Assembly: GCF_002749975.1 (NCBI RefSeq)
Contig: NZ_PEIG01000001.1
Span: forward strand, 1-64,000
Direction: 5' to 3'
DNA: 64,000 nt
Source: Gloeocapsopsis sp. IPPAS B-1203
GTDB taxonomy: Bacteria; Cyanobacteriota; Cyanobacteriia; Cyanobacteriales; Chroococcidiopsidaceae
This document shows, piece after piece, positions 36,335-46,254 of this stretch. Position 1 is the first letter of the stretch, and each line of letters begins with the position of its first letter. The notes beneath the pieces are model-generated. The model was not told the DNA's origin. It was given only the letters and a program-made list of their open reading frames with translations, and did not search any database. The position numbers and the translations under genes were made by a program.

Positions 36335-38161
36335 TCAATCAATTTGTAAGTCAAAAAGTAAGCGAGCATAAATATCTAAAGGATCGTTGATTGCTTGCAA
36401 GGTGGCGATCTCGTTCTGAAGTGTCTGCAATTCAGTTTTTAGAGGAACCGGAATAGATTGCTCAAATGAATAATCTTGAACCAGTAGCCGCAAACCACTT
36501 AATGCTAAAAGTCTTGCGTCAAAAGTACGGACTTCAGGATATTCTTGTAATTGCCAATCGTTGCCTAATTTGGCTTGCTTTGCGGCGTACTGAATTGCCA
36601 TATCCAGACCACCGATTTCGTCAACTAATCCAACTTCTTTAGCTGCTACACCCGACCATACCCGCCCTTGAGCAATTTCTGCTACTTTTGACACTGGTAA
36701 GTTACGCGATCGCGCAACTCTGTTCAGAAAAATATCATACAATCGTTCTGCTGTTCGCTGCGATCGCGTCAGTTCTTGCTCAGATAGAGGACGAGCAATT
36801 GTTTGGCTATCAGCGTAGCGACCTGTTTTAATCGTGTCCCAGGTAATACCATTATCATTAGCAAGCTGTTGGACGTTAAATCGCAGTCCAAAGACACCAA
36901 TCGAACCTGTCACAGTATTTGGTTCAGCAAAGATCCGGTTAGCATCAGTCGCAATCCAATAACCACCAGAAGCAGCGTAGTCACCCATTGAGACAACAAC
37001 AGGTTTAACTTGGCGCGCGAGTTGTAGCTCGCGCTGAATTTCTTCGGAAGCTGTCGCACTACCACCGCGACTATTTACCCGCAAAACAACGGCTTTAACC
37101 TGATCGTCTTGGCGAAGTGTGCGGATTGTCCTCGCAAAGCGATCGCTTCCTACTTGTCCAGTACCACCTTGCCCGTTAACGATTGTTCCTTCGGCATAAA
37201 CAACAGCAATCTTGTTACGATGATTGCGTTCTGCCTGCCTTCTACTCAACTGTGCATAGCTTGGTAAGCTGATTTGCCGAAATGTACGACTTTCTTTTGT
37301 TTCTCCTGTTAACTGCTTTAATCGTTGCAAAACCTCATCAAAATAACCAACTTGATCGACCAAACCACTTGCTTGTGCTTCATCGGGTAATAAAGTGCCT
37401 TGATTATCAGCGATCGCTTGTAATTGCGTTCTATTTACCTGGCGACTGTTACTGACTGCATTGAGCCATTCTCCCCAGACATCACTTAATAGGCGTTGCA
37501 ATTGTTGGCGGTTTTCGGGACTTAATTGCGATCGCGTAAAAGGTTCAACCGAACCCTTAAATTTACCTACCCGAATTACTTGGACGCCAACTCCATATTT
37601 TTCTAAAGCATCAGCAAAAAATACAGGTTGACTACTTAATCCATTGAGTTCCATTGCACCCAAAGGGTTCACAATGATTGTATCGGCGACTGAACTCAAA
37701 TAATAATCTTTCTGGCGCCATTCTGTATTATAAGCAACAATTGTTTTTCCAGAAGCACGAAATCTTTCTAATGCTTGACGTACTTCTTTCAACGTAGCAA
37801 AGCCAGCACTACTACTTTCACCAGTGCTGCGACTACCATCAAGATACAAGCCAACAATTCGATTATCCTGCTGCGCTTGTTCTAAAGCGTCTAATACTGC
37901 ACGCAAATTAACCTGATTACTGTCTTCTCCCGATAAGGTTTGCAGAATTGCACTCGTGTTGGAACTCGCTTGCGCGTCAGTAATATTTAAAGACAAATCA
38001 AAAACAAGGACTGATTGCTCTTTTAGTTGTGGTCCGGTATCTCTAGATGCTACGACAACAAGTAACAACAGTAATCCACCAGTTCCTACACCAACAAAGA
38101 TTAACAGTCCTAGTAACGTTCCGATAATACTGGCTATGGTTTGTTTGAAAAAGTTACGCAT
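36335..38161 (-). CDS. sppA: Signal peptide peptidase SppA (67 kDa type)
   Basis: 608 residues, one N-terminal membrane helix (about 10-34). Two Clp/crotonase-like halves: the first has AYNTEWRQKDYYLSSVAD with the catalytic general-base Lys, the second has SMGDYAASGGYWIATDANRI with the nucleophilic Ser in SGGYW and TVTGSIGVFG. It degrades membrane-bound signal peptides; in cyanobacteria SppA has also been linked to light acclimation of antenna. Length is typical of the long form. Confidence 0.94.
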   Translation of the reverse strand: MRNFFKQTIASIIGTLLGLLIFVGVGTGGLLLLLVVVASRDTGPQLKEQSVLVFDLSLNITDAQASSNTSAILQTLSGEDSNQVNLRAVLDALEQAQQDNRIVGLYLDGSRSTGESSSAGFATLKEVRQALERFRASGKTIVAYNTEWRQKDYYLSSVADTIIVNPLGAMELNGLSSQPVFFADALEKYGVGVQVIRVGKFKGSVEPFTRSQLSPENRQQLQRLLSDVWGEWLNAVSNSRQVNRTQLQAIADNQGTLLPDEAQASGLVDQVGYFDEVLQRLKQLTGETKESRTFRQISLPSYAQLSRRQAERNHRNKIAVVYAEGTIVNGQGGTGQVGSDRFARTIRTLRQDDQVKAVVLRVNSRGGSATASEEIQRELQLARQVKPVVVSMGDYAASGGYWIATDANRIFAEPNTVTGSIGVFGLRFNVQQLANDNGITWDTIKTGRYADSQTIARPLSEQELTRSQRTAERLYDIFLNRVARSRNLPVSKVAEIAQGRVWSGVAAKEVGLVDEIGGLDMAIQYAAKQAKLGNDWQLQEYPEVRTFDARLLALSGLRLLVQDYSFEQSIPVPLKTELQTLQNEIATLQAINDPLDIYARLLFDLQID

Positions 38162-38334
38162 TGAAAGGAGCTATAGCGTGTTTCCACACTAGTTTAATCG
38201 AGTTGACAGAAGACTTAGAGAAGAGGGTATTTTGAGTTTTGTGTTTTGAATTTTGAATTAAAAGGATTGTCTCAACCCTCTTAAACTTATAACTCATAAC
38301 TCTCTTAGTCTCCCGCCTACCCGCTTACCCTCTG

Positions 38335-39570
38335 CTAACTTCTCTCTGTCTCTTGCTGCGATCGCGCAGTTTTGAGAACTTCTACAAGCTGAGTTAAAGC
38401 GTACTCTAATTCAAAGCCAGGATCGCTAGCAACCCAACCATCAGGAGTAAGATATCGGGTTTCAAAGTGGAGATGAGGACCTGTAGAGTTGCCAGTGCTG
38501 CCAACCAGTCCAATCACAGTGCCTTGTTCTACTTTCTCACCAGGTTTGACAAAAGTTTCAGATAAGTGAGCGTAGAGTGTTTGGTGTGGAAGAGGGTCTA
38601 AAGGTGATTTTGCTGCATTTTTATTTTTAGATACTTCGTGTTCGAGGACAACCGTTAAACCATAGCCACCTAAAAAGTCAGACAGCCCAACCTTTCCTTT
38701 GTAAGCTGCTAGTACTGGTGTGCCCATCGGCGCACCTAAGTCTGTTCCGGCATGAAAACGGCGATCGCCTGAAATTGGATGAATTCGCCAGCCAAATAAA
38801 GAGGTTATTGGGGCAGGAATTGTCAGAGGAAACAGTAAACCAGTATTTCTTTGACTGAGTTGTCCTTGGCGTAGGGTTCGGTTGTAGTAAGTTTGCGTAC
38901 TAGGAGAGATACTTTGATTAACAAGAGCGATCGCTTGTTGAATATATGCAGGTGGTCTTTGGGCATCACTTGCTTTTGTTACCTGCGTGCGACTAGCAAT
39001 TTGATTACTTGCTGGTGTTCGCGTAGCAACTTGAGGACGATTAGGTGTACTGCAAACACTTGTAGTACCTTGCCCGCTGCGGACAACAGCACGGCATCCT
39101 GTAGAGCGTTCTGACAATACTACTGCACTAGGTGGTTCATAAACCTTAGTAGCACCAATACTGTAATCTGTTGGGTCGATGTGAGATTTACCAGAGTCCG
39201 ACGTAGGGTTAGTAGCTGTTTTTTGGCTAGTAGTACGACGCGGTTGTGTCTGAACTGTGGGTACAGCAGGAGTTGATGCGTTAGGAACCGTAGAAGTAGC
39301 TGATGAAACTTCTGGCTTGACTGGAACTGCAGGAGAAGCTAGTTTTTGGCGCAATCTTTCGACTCTGGCTTGATGCGCATCGGCTGCTGGTGCTGTCGAT
39401 AGGGCTGGTTGTGATTCCTTGATTGGAATAACTAGATCGATACTTTCCTGTGCAAATCCTGGTTTGTGACTGAGGAGGCTAACTATACCAAGAGTCAAAC
39501 TTGGTAATAGCAGCGAGTGCCGCCGAAAATAAGATGAAGGCGTATTGGCATTTTCGTTCCGCTGGTTCAT
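38335..39570 (-). CDS. Exported M23-family peptidase
   Basis: 411 residues. A signal peptide of about 40 residues ends near GFAQES. Residues about 60-240 are low-complexity and Pro/Ser/Thr-rich. The C-terminal peptidase_M23 domain has the complete zinc set: RRFHAGTDLGAP (HxxxD) and GPHLHFETR (HxH). It should cut or bind peptidoglycan in the periplasm, unlike the M23 protein at 8606, which lacks the first His. Confidence 0.92.
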   Translation of the reverse strand: MNQRNENANTPSSYFRRHSLLLPSLTLGIVSLLSHKPGFAQESIDLVIPIKESQPALSTAPAADAHQARVERLRQKLASPAVPVKPEVSSATSTVPNASTPAVPTVQTQPRRTTSQKTATNPTSDSGKSHIDPTDYSIGATKVYEPPSAVVLSERSTGCRAVVRSGQGTTSVCSTPNRPQVATRTPASNQIASRTQVTKASDAQRPPAYIQQAIALVNQSISPSTQTYYNRTLRQGQLSQRNTGLLFPLTIPAPITSLFGWRIHPISGDRRFHAGTDLGAPMGTPVLAAYKGKVGLSDFLGGYGLTVVLEHEVSKNKNAAKSPLDPLPHQTLYAHLSETFVKPGEKVEQGTVIGLVGSTGNSTGPHLHFETRYLTPDGWVASDPGFELEYALTQLVEVLKTARSQQETERS

Positions 39571-39652
39571 TCATTCCTCTCAGTTGCTGTTGGTTCGCCT
39601 TGGTGGAAAATTATACTGGTTTGTCTTGTCTCAGGGAAGAGGGGGTGATTAG

Positions 39653-39800
39653 TTTTGAGTTTTGAGTTTTGAGTTTTGAATTAAGAAAATACATTGATAA
39701 ATCTGGGAAAAGTTTTGAATTGTTCGCTTTCCAAAGGCGCCGGAGGCAATTATTCTTAAGTTTTGTTAGCGTAGCGGTGCGTTAGCACGTTTTGAATTGA
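39653..39800. repeat. Dispersed intergenic repeat, family C, copy 1
   Basis: A run of GTTTTGAGTTTTGAGTTTTG at the left and GTTTTGTTAGCGTAGCGGTG followed by CGTTAGCACGTTTTGAA at 39761-39795. The second module returns inverted at 48610-48643. It fills most of the 317-base gap between the M23 gene and birA; no gene is seen there. Confidence 0.7.
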
Positions 39801-39887
39801 AGAAAATAACTCATAACTCAACACTCTTAATGAGTAACTCTCTTAGGCTCAACACTTCACACCTTCCCGTCTCCCAGTATCTCAGTT

Positions 39888-40670
39888 TTAAAAATCGGTT
39901 TCCTTGGTTTCCTCATAACCTAATCGAATTGCCCCGACTGGCAACAAGACTTCTGTACTATCTTGGTCTAGACGCACTCGCAAGTTGCCATTGACAGCGA
40001 CGCCAATGATAATTCCTGAGTGCCCATTAATCGTAACAGTACGACCTATACTTGTCAGGAGTTGTTCGTAGGCTGGGAGGATTTCACTTCCTGCTTCGCA
40101 TCCGGCTGTTATTCCCAAAATTGTTGCTGCTGCAAGCATTTCTAAAGAAGTTATGGCTGTTTCGGTTTGATGCATCACAAATGAGCGCAAATTTATTCCT
40201 GTTTTGGGAACAGAGTTAGCCCAATTAATGCCAACGCCGATAACAGCTTGAGTGATTTTTCCCTCACAAATTTTAGTTTCAGTTAAAATTCCACCAAGTT
40301 TGCGTCCACATAAAATCAAATCATTAGGCCACTTCAAGGTGACAGGAATACCGCGATCGCGTAAAGCAGTCGCAATTCCCCAAGCGCTACTCATTGTCAA
40401 TTGATAGCTGCGAACAGCATCAATTTGAGGGGCGATCGCATAAGAAAGATATAACCCTCCTTCTCCAGAAGTCCATTGGCGCCCCCATTGTCCTCGTCCT
40501 GCAGTTTGCTGTTGTGCGATCGCAACTGTAGCTGGTTTAGCTCCCTGGCTCAACAGTTGCCATAAAATTGTGTTTGTTGAGGAAACAGATTTGTAGAGAT
40601 GTATAGAATAGCGCTGCAATGCTTCTCGATCGACAGCTGTTAAAATTGCTTCCAACTGTTGCTGATTCAA
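39888..40670 (-). CDS. birA: Biotin--[acetyl-CoA-carboxylase] ligase
   Basis: 260 residues. BPL/LplA catalytic core with QQTAGRGQWGRQWTSGEGGL (biotinyl-AMP loop) and TLKWPNDLILCGRKLGGILT (KWPND motif). The short C-terminal cap domain is present; the N-terminal DNA-binding domain of E. coli BirA is missing, so it is an enzyme only, not a repressor. It biotinylates AccB for fatty-acid synthesis. Confidence 0.94.
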   Translation of the reverse strand: MNQQQLEAILTAVDREALQRYSIHLYKSVSSTNTILWQLLSQGAKPATVAIAQQQTAGRGQWGRQWTSGEGGLYLSYAIAPQIDAVRSYQLTMSSAWGIATALRDRGIPVTLKWPNDLILCGRKLGGILTETKICEGKITQAVIGVGINWANSVPKTGINLRSFVMHQTETAITSLEMLAAATILGITAGCEAGSEILPAYEQLLTSIGRTVTINGHSGIIIGVAVNGNLRVRLDQDSTEVLLPVGAIRLGYEETKETDF

Positions 40671-40841
40671 ACTCAGAACGTCTCCCTAGCTGTAAAGTAG
40701 GTTAACTAACATTGAATATTTAGTGAGGTAGGCTTCCAGTCTGCCATCTCGATGCAAGATTTGACTTGCTGAGTTATCCACCTACTAGTTGTAGTTATAA
40801 CTAAATAATATTGTTTGATACATACTTTAGTAGACTAATCA

Positions 40842-41621
40842 ATGCATACTTGGCACTGGCAAACTTGGGAAGGCTTACCCTATCTTACCTGTAGTATTTT
40901 AGAACCTTGGGCACATGGCTTTTTTACCCAGCAGTTTTGGTCGCGTTCTCCCGCAGAACTTGTGGAGGTATTGCAACCAACTGCAGAAGTTTATCGAGTA
41001 AAACAGGTGCATGGCAACGTTGTGCTAACTCCCTCAGAAATTACCCAAACAGCAAGTGCAGAAGAATCTTTACTACCAGCTGATGGCGTTGTGACAGAAC
41101 AAGCAGTGCAGTCAGCGTGGGTAGCTAGTGCTGATTGTACTCCTGTGTTGATCGCTGATGCTCACACTGGGCAAGTTGCAGCAGTACATGCTGGATGGCG
41201 CGGCACAGCAGCTAAGATAGTTACCGTGGCGATCGCTCGTCTACAAGCTCAAGGTAGTCAATTATCCGATTTGCGTATTGCCTTAGGACCAGCAATTTCG
41301 GGTGCAGTCTACCAAGTTTCTACTCAAGTAGCGGCTCAAGTTGGCGCGACTGTGCATGAGTCTGATGATGAAGAGTTGATTTTAAATATATTGCAGCGCT
41401 TGCCCGATGCGCCAATACTGCCAGATCCTGAACCTGGACGCGTGCGATTAGACGTGCGACGCACAATCGCTCTTCAGTTGGAATATTTGGGGATTAACCC
41501 AGAACAAGTGGCGATCGCTCCCTATTGTACTTATCAAGAACCACAATGTTTTTTTTCTTACCGCCGCGATCGTAAAAAAAAGGTTCAATGGTCGGGAATT
41601 GTAAGTAAGAAGGCAAAATAA
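40842..41621 (+). CDS. pgeF: Multicopper-oxidase-like laccase-domain protein (PgeF/YlmD family)
   Basis: 259 residues. VKQVHGNVV supplies the first His, ASADCTPVLIADAHTGQVAA the Cys, and VHAGWRGT the second His of the zinc/copper site. The C-terminal CTYQEPQCFFSYRRD is the family ending. Members act as purine-nucleoside phosphorylase/adenosine deaminase or remove wrong residues in peptidoglycan precursors; which applies here cannot be told. Monocistronic. Confidence 0.9.
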   Translation: MHTWHWQTWEGLPYLTCSILEPWAHGFFTQQFWSRSPAELVEVLQPTAEVYRVKQVHGNVVLTPSEITQTASAEESLLPADGVVTEQAVQSAWVASADCTPVLIADAHTGQVAAVHAGWRGTAAKIVTVAIARLQAQGSQLSDLRIALGPAISGAVYQVSTQVAAQVGATVHESDDEELILNILQRLPDAPILPDPEPGRVRLDVRRTIALQLEYLGINPEQVAIAPYCTYQEPQCFFSYRRDRKKKVQWSGIVSKKAK

Positions 41622-41850
41622 AAAAGATTTTGCTGTAAATTTTACTGTATAATTTGTTTTAGTTTATCAAAAAATTTAAGTAATAACCGAAACTAATGAC
41701 TTACGTAGAGCATTCGTTATCCGTGCTTAACGAATACTTTGCAATTTTTTGGCTAATATTCACAATATTTTTATAATAAATTGGTGTTTATTTAGCTAAG
41801 CTATAAACATATTCAGGGATAACTAAATTAAACTCTATATACCGAACTAG

Positions 41851-41880
41851 ACGCCTTTAGAGAACAACCTCTAGAGGCGT
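41851..41880 (+). terminator. Hairpin with T-rich tail
   Basis: ACGCCTTTAGAG and CTCTAGAGGCGT flank a short loop with one mismatch, followed by TTATAATTT. It is 230 bases downstream of pgeF, so it may end that transcript or that of an unseen small RNA. Confidence 0.6.
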
Positions 41881-42152
41881 TTATAATTTGATAACCTAGT
41901 TAATTGCGAACAGATTTCTAAATTTAAAATGCCAAAGACTACATATCAAATATAGTAACCATCTTGGCAAAAGATTTATGCAAGTTAAATGCGTTACATT
42001 GATCGCATCAAATTTAGTATGACACTTGCCTGTTTTTGCAGCAGTTTCTAAATATTAGGTTAGCACGATTTTAGGTCATTCTACTTAGCTATTAAGGCTA
42101 TAGCTAGCCTAACGCGAGGTCGTAAGTTAATTAAGGTGACTTTTTAAGATGA

Positions 42153-42245
42153 CTAAATCCAGGTTGAAATTACCATAACTAGTGTGACGAAGGAAGTAAC
42201 AAACACTACAGTAATAACTTCATGAATTTCATTATCAAAAATCAT
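42153..42245 (-). CDS. Possible 30-residue single-span membrane peptide
   Basis: An ORF from ATG 42245 to TAG 42153, reading MIFDNEIHEVITVVFVTSFV and then TLVMVISTWI. AAGGAA lies six bases upstream on the minus strand. Residues about 9-29 form one hydrophobic helix. The size and topology resemble small thylakoid subunits or stress peptides, but I cannot assign it. It lies alone in a long gene-poor gap. Confidence 0.35.
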   Translation of the reverse strand: MIFDNEIHEVITVVFVTSFVTLVMVISTWI

Positions 42246-42434
42246 AATATTTCCTTTTAGGTTTAACTTACTTAGCTATTCCAGGGTAATTAATTTTCCT
42301 TTTTAAATAGCTTGTAGAAAACACTGAAAATTATATGAAGAATTATTTAAGTATTAGCGATATAATATCAAGTAAATTGAAGTTTTGCCAGGTCGTCTTC
42401 ATGAGATTTAAATTTAGTTCAAATAGAAGTTTTA

Positions 42435-42605
42435 CTAACTTGTAAATAAATTCAGAACGCTACTTAGTGTCTGATCCCTAATAACGACATTAAAGTTTTG
42501 TTGTGAGTTCGCTTGTAGCGATTTGCCGTTTGGAGAATTTGGAAGCGAGTCAATATGAACTTCCGCTGTTTGTGCTAATAGATTTTTAGAAGCAGGAGCA
42601 AGCAT
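42435..42605 (-). CDS. Possible small ORF of 56 residues
   Basis: From ATG 42605 to TAG 42435. The frame stays open for about 28 further codons upstream (including ALYWSCVIDILDLW) with no good start, and reads as plausible protein. It could be the 3' end of a decayed gene. No family recognised and no clear ribosome site. Confidence 0.22.
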   Translation of the reverse strand: MLAPASKNLLAQTAEVHIDSLPNSPNGKSLQANSQQNFNVVIRDQTLSSVLNLFTS

Positions 42606-43058
42606 CCACAAGTCTAGTATGTCTATAACACAACTCCAATAAAGAGCAGTATTTCTTTTCTCTTCGTCAATATCAGTCCTTGCTAACTAAAAAAGGCAAA
42701 AAAGTAAAATAATAGAACTAAAGACAACCTAAATCACAAATCTGAGAGAGTATTTCCTTGAAAGGATCAAAGTTTTGAAATTGGGCGAGTATTGTTATCC
42801 ATAACCGACTTGTGCTGGTTTGATGATGTTCAACAGCTGAACGTAATTTGGGTAAGAACTACTACAAGTCTTTCACAGGAATTTCGTAAGATTTTTTGTA
42901 AGAATAGGATGTGGAAGTAGCCCAAACGTGTGGACGGGCGGGGTTTTTATCCCACAACTCATATTTCGTTTGCTTCACCAACCTTAAAGTGAGGCAGAAA
43001 ACTATGATGACTGAAGATTGCATAATAGAAGTCAGGTAGCAATCTGCGAGGCAATATT

Positions 43059-43445
43059 ATGTCTGAGGCAGCAAAATCTCAGCAAACCGTTAATGATGTG
43101 ACTACACTCTTACAAAAATATGCGGCAGGGAAACGAGATTTTAATAATGCTAATTTGAGTGATGCTCAGTTGTTTCAACAGAACCTTAAGGGTGTTGACT
43201 TTAGCTATACCGATTTGAGTCAAGCAAACTTAAGCAATGCGAATCTTAGAGGTGCTGACTTAAGCTATACCGATTTGAGCCAAGCTGATTTGAGTCAAGC
43301 TGATTTAAGAGGCAGTTTACTGCTTGCAGCAAATCTACGTCAAGCTAAACTCCAACATGCCAAACTAGAAGGGGCAGATTACGATCGCAATACGCATTTT
43401 CCGGAAAATTTTGACCCAGCGCAAGCGGGGATGAAACAGAGATAA
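43059..43445 (+). CDS. Pentapeptide-repeat protein
   Basis: 128 residues. Residues about 30-105 are A(D/N)LxX pentapeptides (ANLSDAQLFQQNLKGVDFSY, then repeated TDLSQANL / ADLSQADLRG), forming a right-handed square beta-helix. No signal peptide or enzymatic domain. Such short proteins are very common in cyanobacteria and mostly uncharacterised. The repeat is also visible in DNA as near-identical 15-60 base blocks. Confidence 0.9.
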   Translation: MSEAAKSQQTVNDVTTLLQKYAAGKRDFNNANLSDAQLFQQNLKGVDFSYTDLSQANLSNANLRGADLSYTDLSQADLSQADLRGSLLLAANLRQAKLQHAKLEGADYDRNTHFPENFDPAQAGMKQR

Positions 43446-43487
43446 TGGGTAGTTGGTAATAGGTAAATGGTAATTGGGAATGGAAGG

Positions 43488-44165
43488 TTACAGATAATTG
43501 CAAAATGCTTGCATGACATTAGCAGCCGTTGCAGTCCAACCAACGATTCCACCTTGGGCGCAAATCATTTCTAGGGTAGATTGTTTGAATTGAGGAAAGT
43601 AGCTAGCGGTAGCATCTTCAACAAGTAAGCATTCAAAACCGCGATCGTTGGCTTCGCGCATTGTTGTTTGAACGCAGACTTCGGTGGTGACTCCTGTGAT
43701 GATTAAATGTGTAATTTCTTGTTTGTGTAAGTGCAATTGCAAGTGAGTATTGTAAAAAGCGCCTTTACCTGGTTTGGAAATTACAGTCTCACCAGCAATT
43801 GGTTGCAGTTGAGGAGTAATTGCATTTCCTGGTTCACCCAAAACTAAAATACGTCCCATTGGTCCTGTGTCACCAATTTTTAACTGGCTATTTCCGCGAC
43901 GCAACTTTGACGGCGGACAATCTGATAAATCAGGTTGATGACCTTCAATTGTGTGAAATACAGGTAATTGAAGTTTACGGAAGATTTCGAGTAAGTTTTT
44001 GATGGTGGGGATAATTGCGCTTAAATGGCTTACCTCATTGTGCAATGCTTCCCCAAATCCACCAGGTTCTAAGAAGTCGCGCTGCATATCAATAATTAAC
44101 AGTGCCACTTTTTGTGAATCCGATGGAAGTTCATAATCGTAAGGTTGTGCAGCAATTAAGACCAT
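43488..44165 (-). CDS. Isochorismatase-fold cysteine hydrolase
   Basis: 225 residues from ATG at 44165, which overlaps the cupin stop; an upstream start at 44186 is less likely. Triad: Asp in IIDMQRDF, Lys in KPGKGAF, Cys in TGVTTEVCV. It resembles the protein at 46241 over its whole length ([42 protein letters not shown]), so they are paralogues. Substrate is probably a ureide or amide handled by this cluster. Last gene of the operon-like series. Confidence 0.88.
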   Translation of the reverse strand: MVLIAAQPYDYELPSDSQKVALLIIDMQRDFLEPGGFGEALHNEVSHLSAIIPTIKNLLEIFRKLQLPVFHTIEGHQPDLSDCPPSKLRRGNSQLKIGDTGPMGRILVLGEPGNAITPQLQPIAGETVISKPGKGAFYNTHLQLHLHKQEITHLIITGVTTEVCVQTTMREANDRGFECLLVEDATASYFPQFKQSTLEMICAQGGIVGWTATAANVMQAFCNYL

Positions 44166-44506
44166 AGCACTACTGGTTTTTCCCAAATTGCTAAAACAAT
44201 GCAGCCAGTTTCACTAGTAACGGTGTGACTTGTACCAGGAGGATTAATAACTAAAGTTCCTGTCTGATGATTGCCATTGCGATCGCTTTGCGAACCGGAT
44301 AACACGAAAATATGTTCAAAACCAACGTGTTCGTGTTTAGGTATAGTGGCACCAGGTTGATACCGTAATAGCGCTGCTGTTGCCCCCTGTTCGCCGTCTT
44401 GGTAAAAGCGATAAATATCTACCCCAGGACGAAAAGGTTCCCACCGTAAATCGTTATGCCATGCGGCAATATTGAGTAAGTTTTTGAGTAGTAAGACTTG
44501 TTGCAT
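44156..44506 (-). CDS. Cupin-domain protein (ChrR-like)
   Basis: 116 residues. [20 protein letters not shown] supplies the HxHxxxE metal site of cupin motif 1, with NPPGTSHTV as motif 2. Single-domain cupins of this type bind metal or small acids and occur in amide-degradation clusters. It overlaps the hydrolase start by about ten bases and lies 47 bases after the ABC ATPase gene. Confidence 0.85.
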   Translation of the reverse strand: MQQVLLLKNLLNIAAWHNDLRWEPFRPGVDIYRFYQDGEQGATAALLRYQPGATIPKHEHVGFEHIFVLSGSQSDRNGNHQTGTLVINPPGTSHTVTSETGCIVLAIWEKPVVLWS

Positions 44507-44553
44507 ATTTATAGGGGTGAGGGGTGAGTGTCTGGTAACTAGTAACTAGTAAC

Positions 44554-46119
44554 TTAATGTCCTGCCATGCGTTGACCGATGGTGGTAATATCAGCATCAG
44601 AGATTGCACTTTCGTAGACAAATTTGCCTTCACTAATGACAACTATGCGATCGGCAAGTGTCAGAAGTTCGTCTAAATCTTCACTAACTAGTAGTACTGC
44701 AACGCCACGATTACGGGCGGCGACAATTTGAGTGTGAATATATTCGACAGCACCAAAATCTAGACCAAAACAAGGATTTGCGGCGATGAGTAAGTTGATG
44801 CGATCGCTAGATAATTCACGGGCTAATACAGTACGCTGGACGTTACCGCCAGAGAGATTACCAACAGGTGCATCGACTGAAGGGGTTTTTATTGAAAAGG
44901 TACCTACCAAACTTTTAGCGGCTTCCCGCATCGCTTTGAGAACGAGTAACCAACCACCTGTAGCTTGCGGCGGAAGATCAAATGTGCGTAGTGCTAGATT
45001 TTCAGCAACACTCATATGAGGGACACACGCATTGCGTAACGGTTCTTCTGGAAGCGCAAATACACGATGACGAAACATCTCACTTCGAGTAGCAGTATAA
45101 GTTTCGCCGTTGACCAATATTTGCCCTACTGTCGCCGGACGTTGACCCGCTAAGACTTCGACTAATTCGCGTTGACCATTCCCAGAAACTCCTGCAATTC
45201 CAACAATTTCGCCACTGTGGACAGTTAAATTGACATTACTCACCGCAGTTAAACCATTATCTTTGTTGGCGTGGATGTTTTTGATTTCTAAAACCGGAGT
45301 TGTTGCAACCGATGGTGTCTTATCAAGCTGCTGCGTTTCGCGGCGTTCCCCTAGCATCATTGTTGCTAAGTCGGACAGTGATAAATCCTGGACTAAGCCA
45401 TGACCAGCGAATTGTCCTTTGCGCAGTACTGTTACTTCATCAACAAATGCCATAACTTCGCGGAATTTGTGGCTGATCATCAATACACTCAAATTTCCCG
45501 CTTGCACTTCATTGCGGAGTAAACCCAAAACTTCATCAGCTTCTTGGGGAGTCAATACTGAGGTTGGTTCATCTAAAATCAGGATGCGACTTTGTAAATA
45601 GAGTTGTTTGAGAATTTCTAGCTTTTGCTTTTGTCCCGCAGCTAACTGCATCACCGGAGTATCAAGATCAACTTGAAACGGTGCGCTTTGCATAAACGCC
45701 TTGAGATGTTCGTACTCAGCTTTCCAGTTAATCAAGTTGCGATCGTCGTACCGCGACAATACCAAATTTTCTGCAACTGTCATTGCAGGGACTGAAGTAA
45801 AGTGCTGGTACACCATCCCGATACCATATTTGTGCGCATCACGAGGACTAGAGATCGGACGCGATCGCCTGTCAACTAACACATCACCTGTGTCAGGCGT
45901 ATAAAACCCCATAATGCATTTAACTAGTGTACTTTTCCCCGCACCATTTTCTCCTAAGAGTGCGTGAAACGTTCCTGGCTTAACGTGTAGCGAGACATGA
46001 TCTAACGCTGTCATAGCACCAAATCTTTTTGTCATGTTTACCACTTCTAAATCGGGTGGTAAGTTTGCTAGATTGGTAGGCTGTTGATTTTGAATTACAG
46101 AGTCTGTTAATCCTGACAT
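44554..46119 (-). CDS. BMP-type ABC importer ATPase (two nucleotide-binding domains)
   Basis: 521 residues. Domain 1: Walker A GENGAGKST, signature LAAGQKQKLEI, Walker B ILILDEPTSV. Domain 2: degenerate Walker A GVSGNGQRE and signature LSGGNVQR, Walker B LLIAANPCFGLD, as in NupA/RbsA-like sugar and nucleoside importers. It pairs with the two permeases (48645, 49612) and the binding protein (50800), from which it is separated by three hydrolase-related genes. Confidence 0.93.
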   Translation of the reverse strand: MSGLTDSVIQNQQPTNLANLPPDLEVVNMTKRFGAMTALDHVSLHVKPGTFHALLGENGAGKSTLVKCIMGFYTPDTGDVLVDRRSRPISSPRDAHKYGIGMVYQHFTSVPAMTVAENLVLSRYDDRNLINWKAEYEHLKAFMQSAPFQVDLDTPVMQLAAGQKQKLEILKQLYLQSRILILDEPTSVLTPQEADEVLGLLRNEVQAGNLSVLMISHKFREVMAFVDEVTVLRKGQFAGHGLVQDLSLSDLATMMLGERRETQQLDKTPSVATTPVLEIKNIHANKDNGLTAVSNVNLTVHSGEIVGIAGVSGNGQRELVEVLAGQRPATVGQILVNGETYTATRSEMFRHRVFALPEEPLRNACVPHMSVAENLALRTFDLPPQATGGWLLVLKAMREAAKSLVGTFSIKTPSVDAPVGNLSGGNVQRTVLARELSSDRINLLIAANPCFGLDFGAVEYIHTQIVAARNRGVAVLLVSEDLDELLTLADRIVVISEGKFVYESAISDADITTIGQRMAGH

Positions 46120-46137
46120 CGGTTTTCCTCAACGAGT

Positions 46138-46254
46138 GCGAATAAATTCGCTGCTACATCAACAAAGTCCACCTCCGTGGACTTACGGTCAAAAGATTTG
46201 TTTGTAGTGTACGGTACACTTTGCTTGAGTAGCCCCGACTTCAATCGGAAGGCA
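46138..46254. repeat. Dispersed intergenic repeat, family B, full copy
   Basis: GCGAATAAATTCGC, CAAAGTCCACCTCCGTGGAC, GTGTACGGTACACTTTGC, then AGCCCCGACTTCAATCGGAA. The right end (46241-46254) lies inside the hydrolase gene and forms its last codons (MPSD and stop). Confidence 0.85.

Larger units (their letters stand above)
41622..43058. other. Gene-poor gap of about 1.4 kb
   Basis: AT-rich sequence between pgeF and the pentapeptide gene. It holds the hairpin at 41851 and two weak short ORFs on the minus strand. No tRNA or recognised small RNA was seen by eye. Confidence 0.5.
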
